From assembly GCA_016295545.1 (NCBI GenBank), contig JAEDLA010000074.1, forward strand, positions 1 through 7,021: 7,021 nucleotides of DNA. Reading direction: 5' to 3'. This DNA comes from Oscillospiraceae bacterium (GTDB lineage: Bacteria > Bacillota > Clostridia > Oscillospirales > Ruminococcaceae). The notes under the pieces were generated by a model, which saw only the letters and a program-made list of their open reading frames with translations, did not search any database and was not told the DNA's origin. Positions 5,497 to 7,021 of the stretch are shown piece after piece. The first letter of the stretch is position 1, and each line of letters begins with the position of its first letter. Position numbers and translations under genes: made by a program.

Positions 5497-7021
5497 TTGA
5501 GTAAGAAAATGCCGGCAGTTATTGCTGCAATTACAGCAGCTTCTGCCATACTGTGCTCCACTGCATACGCTTCTGTGGAGTATACAGCAGATGACCTTGT
5601 TCAGCTGAGAAATGCTGTTCTTGGTGTAGACGAAATTACAGCATCAAATGACATTAACGGCGATAATACCGTTGATTCTCTTGACCTGTGCTATCTTCGT
5701 TCCCTCCTTGCAGATTCGGGAGAATATAAAGTGCAGAGCTTTGCCGCAACAGCTGAAAATGTAAAGCTTATGGGACGTACTATCCGTAAAAATGATGTAA
5801 CATGGCTTGTTCAGAGCGGTTCAGCAGCGGAGTTTACCATAACCGGAAAATCAGCGGAAATTACTGTTGCAGGTGACAGCAGCATAAGTAATGAGGAAAA
5901 ATACCGTTCACGCTATGCTGTTTTCGTTGATGATGAGCTTGTTACAGACGAGATAATGAGTACAGAGGAGAAGAAGATATCCCTCTTTGACGGCGATACC
6001 TCACGTACAGCAAAAGTAAAGGTTATACACCTTTCAGAAGCTATGAACGGCGCTGTTGGAATCAAGGATATTACTGTGGATTCCTCTGCTGTGAAGCCTG
6101 TTGTTCCGGCTGCGAAAAAGGAACTGAAAATCGAATTTATCGGTGATTCCATTACCTGTGCATACGGAGTTGAGGGCAAGGACGCTTATGAAAGCTTCAC
6201 GACTGCCACTGAAAATTTCATGAAATCCTATGCTTACCTTACAGCTAAGCAGCTTGATGCGGATTACAGTGCGGTAAGCTACAGCGGACATGGAATAATC
6301 TCCGGATATACCTCCGGCGAAAAGAATACTGACAGCCTTGTGCCTGACTGCTACGGACTGGTAAGCAAGCTTTCGGATTATGCTGTTGACTGGAATTTTG
6401 AAGCAGAAGAAGCTCCTGATGTTGTTGTAATAAATCTTGGAACAAACGACTACAGCTACCTCAGCTCTGACCTGGAGACACGCTCTCCGGAATTTGTTGA
6501 GGGATATGTGGACTTCCTGAAAATGGTGCGTGAAAAGAATCCCGAAGCCTATATTATCTGCACAATGGGAACTATGGGCGGTGCAGAGGTTTATGACCTT
6601 ATAGAACAGGCTGTGGCTCAGTTCAGCGAGGAAACCGGTGAAAGCCGTATAATGAGCTATGAATCGGTTGTTCAGAATCAGGCTGACGGAATCGGCTCGG
6701 ACTGGCATCCGTCAGAAGTAACTCAGCAGAACAGTGCCTATGTTCTTGCGGATAAGATCTGTCAGGCACTTGGTATGGAGTCCGACCAGATTGGACTTAA
6801 TGTTGCGGCAGATTCAACCTATGAGCTTGTGACAGATGCAGAAAAGGGCGGCAATGCGGCTGAATATGTAAGCGATTATGACAAGTCCTTCTGGATAAAC
6901 GTTGTTTCCGGAGGAACAGGTGCTGACGCAATTGAGGCAAGAATATCCGGAATTGGACTGAAAAAGGGCGGAAAGTACCGGCTTGAATTTGATTATACCT
7001 CCACTGTCGATGTGACTATAC
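5497..7021 (+). CDS. Secreted CE2-type carbohydrate (acetyl) esterase with N-terminal dockerin-like segment; 3' end outside window
   Basis: At least 508 residues are visible, with no stop before the window edge. The order is: signal peptide 1-25 (cleavage after AYA); dockerin-like segment about 28-72 with one clear Ca loop (D52-N54-D56-D63 in DINGDNTVDSLD); beta-rich jelly-roll typical of CE2 about 89-200; SGNH domain about 211-428; then the start of a beta-rich, CBM4/9/22-like module (from about 433). Catalytic features are IEFIGDSITCAYG with Ser218, Gly264 in YSGHG, the GTND block with Asn317, and SDWHPS with Asp402 and His404. IEFIGDSITC plus DWHP after a jelly-roll is the CE2 pattern; known members deacetylate xylan and other polysaccharides. 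It is transcribed away from the SGNH-dockerin gene. The TTG start is chosen from its ribosome binding site. The CBM assignment is tentative because the module is cut. Confidence 0.92.
   Translation, partial: MSKKMPAVIAAITAASAILCSTAYASVEYTADDLVQLRNAVLGVDEITASNDINGDNTVDSLDLCYLRSLLADSGEYKVQSFAATAENVKLMGRTIRKNDVTWLVQSGSAAEFTITGKSAEITVAGDSSISNEEKYRSRYAVFVDDELVTDEIMSTEEKKISLFDGDTSRTAKVKVIHLSEAMNGAVGIKDITVDSSAVKPVVPAAKKELKIEFIGDSITCAYGVEGKDAYESFTTATENFMKSYAYLTAKQLDADYSAVSYSGHGIISGYTSGEKNTDSLVPDCYGLVSKLSDYAVDWNFEAEEAPDVVVINLGTNDYSYLSSDLETRSPEFVEGYVDFLKMVREKNPEAYIICTMGTMGGAEVYDLIEQAVAQFSEETGESRIMSYESVVQNQADGIGSDWHPSEVTQQNSAYVLADKICQALGMESDQIGLNVAADSTYELVTDAEKGGNAAEYVSDYDKSFWINVVSGGTGADAIEARISGIGLKKGGKYRLEFDYTSTVDVTI

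Noticed and set aside
6034..6708. Long minus-strand open frame (224 codons) opposite the CE2 gene
   Set aside because: It lies antisense to a domain-complete CE2 coding region, has no recognisable motif and no clear ribosome binding site. It is a shadow of the real frame.

Overview
The window looks like chromosomal DNA of an anaerobic, fibre-degrading Firmicute close to Ruminococcus (Oscillospiraceae). Evidence for this is a two-loop dockerin behind a threonine linker on a secreted SGNH hydrolase, a CE2-type carbohydrate esterase with an N-terminal dockerin-like segment, strong AGGAGG-type ribosome binding sites, consensus sigma-A promoters and a textbook CIRCE operator. The genus is an inference from these traits, not from a database match.

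Layout. Positions 1-58 hold a copy of a two-hairpin repeat. Then come, all on the minus strand and each with its own signals: htpG (2042 to 138; promoter and CIRCE upstream, terminator downstream), a small lipoprotein of unknown function (3041 to 2268; perfect-spacing promoter, UUCG-loop terminator), and a secreted dockerin-bearing SGNH hydrolase (4937 to 3420). Between the lipoprotein promoter and the SGNH gene lie a second, diverged copy of the two-hairpin repeat and a separate perfect 18-bp inverted repeat. A 559-bp intergenic region then separates the SGNH gene from a divergently transcribed CE2 esterase gene (TTG start at 5497), which runs off the right edge of the window.

The 559-bp divergent region is the most interesting part. 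It carries two back-to-back sigma-A promoters. Between the minus-strand promoter and the SGNH gene sits a ~236-bp block of five hairpins bounded by imperfect 18-bp inverted repeats. The third copy of the two-hairpin repeat forms the right end of this block. If the consensus minus-strand promoter drives the SGNH gene, the whole hairpin block is transcribed as a leader of about 340 nt. The three copies of the two-hairpin unit differ by base changes that are compensated across the stems, so the fold rather than the sequence has been kept.

Functionally, the two divergent genes encode secreted esterases probably acting on acetylated plant cell-wall polysaccharides, potentially attached to a cellulosome-like complex through dockerins. 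htpG is a heat-shock chaperone gene under apparent HrcA control and has no evident functional tie to its neighbours. I see no phage, transposase, CRISPR or defence genes. The possible novelty is in the non-coding structured repeats.
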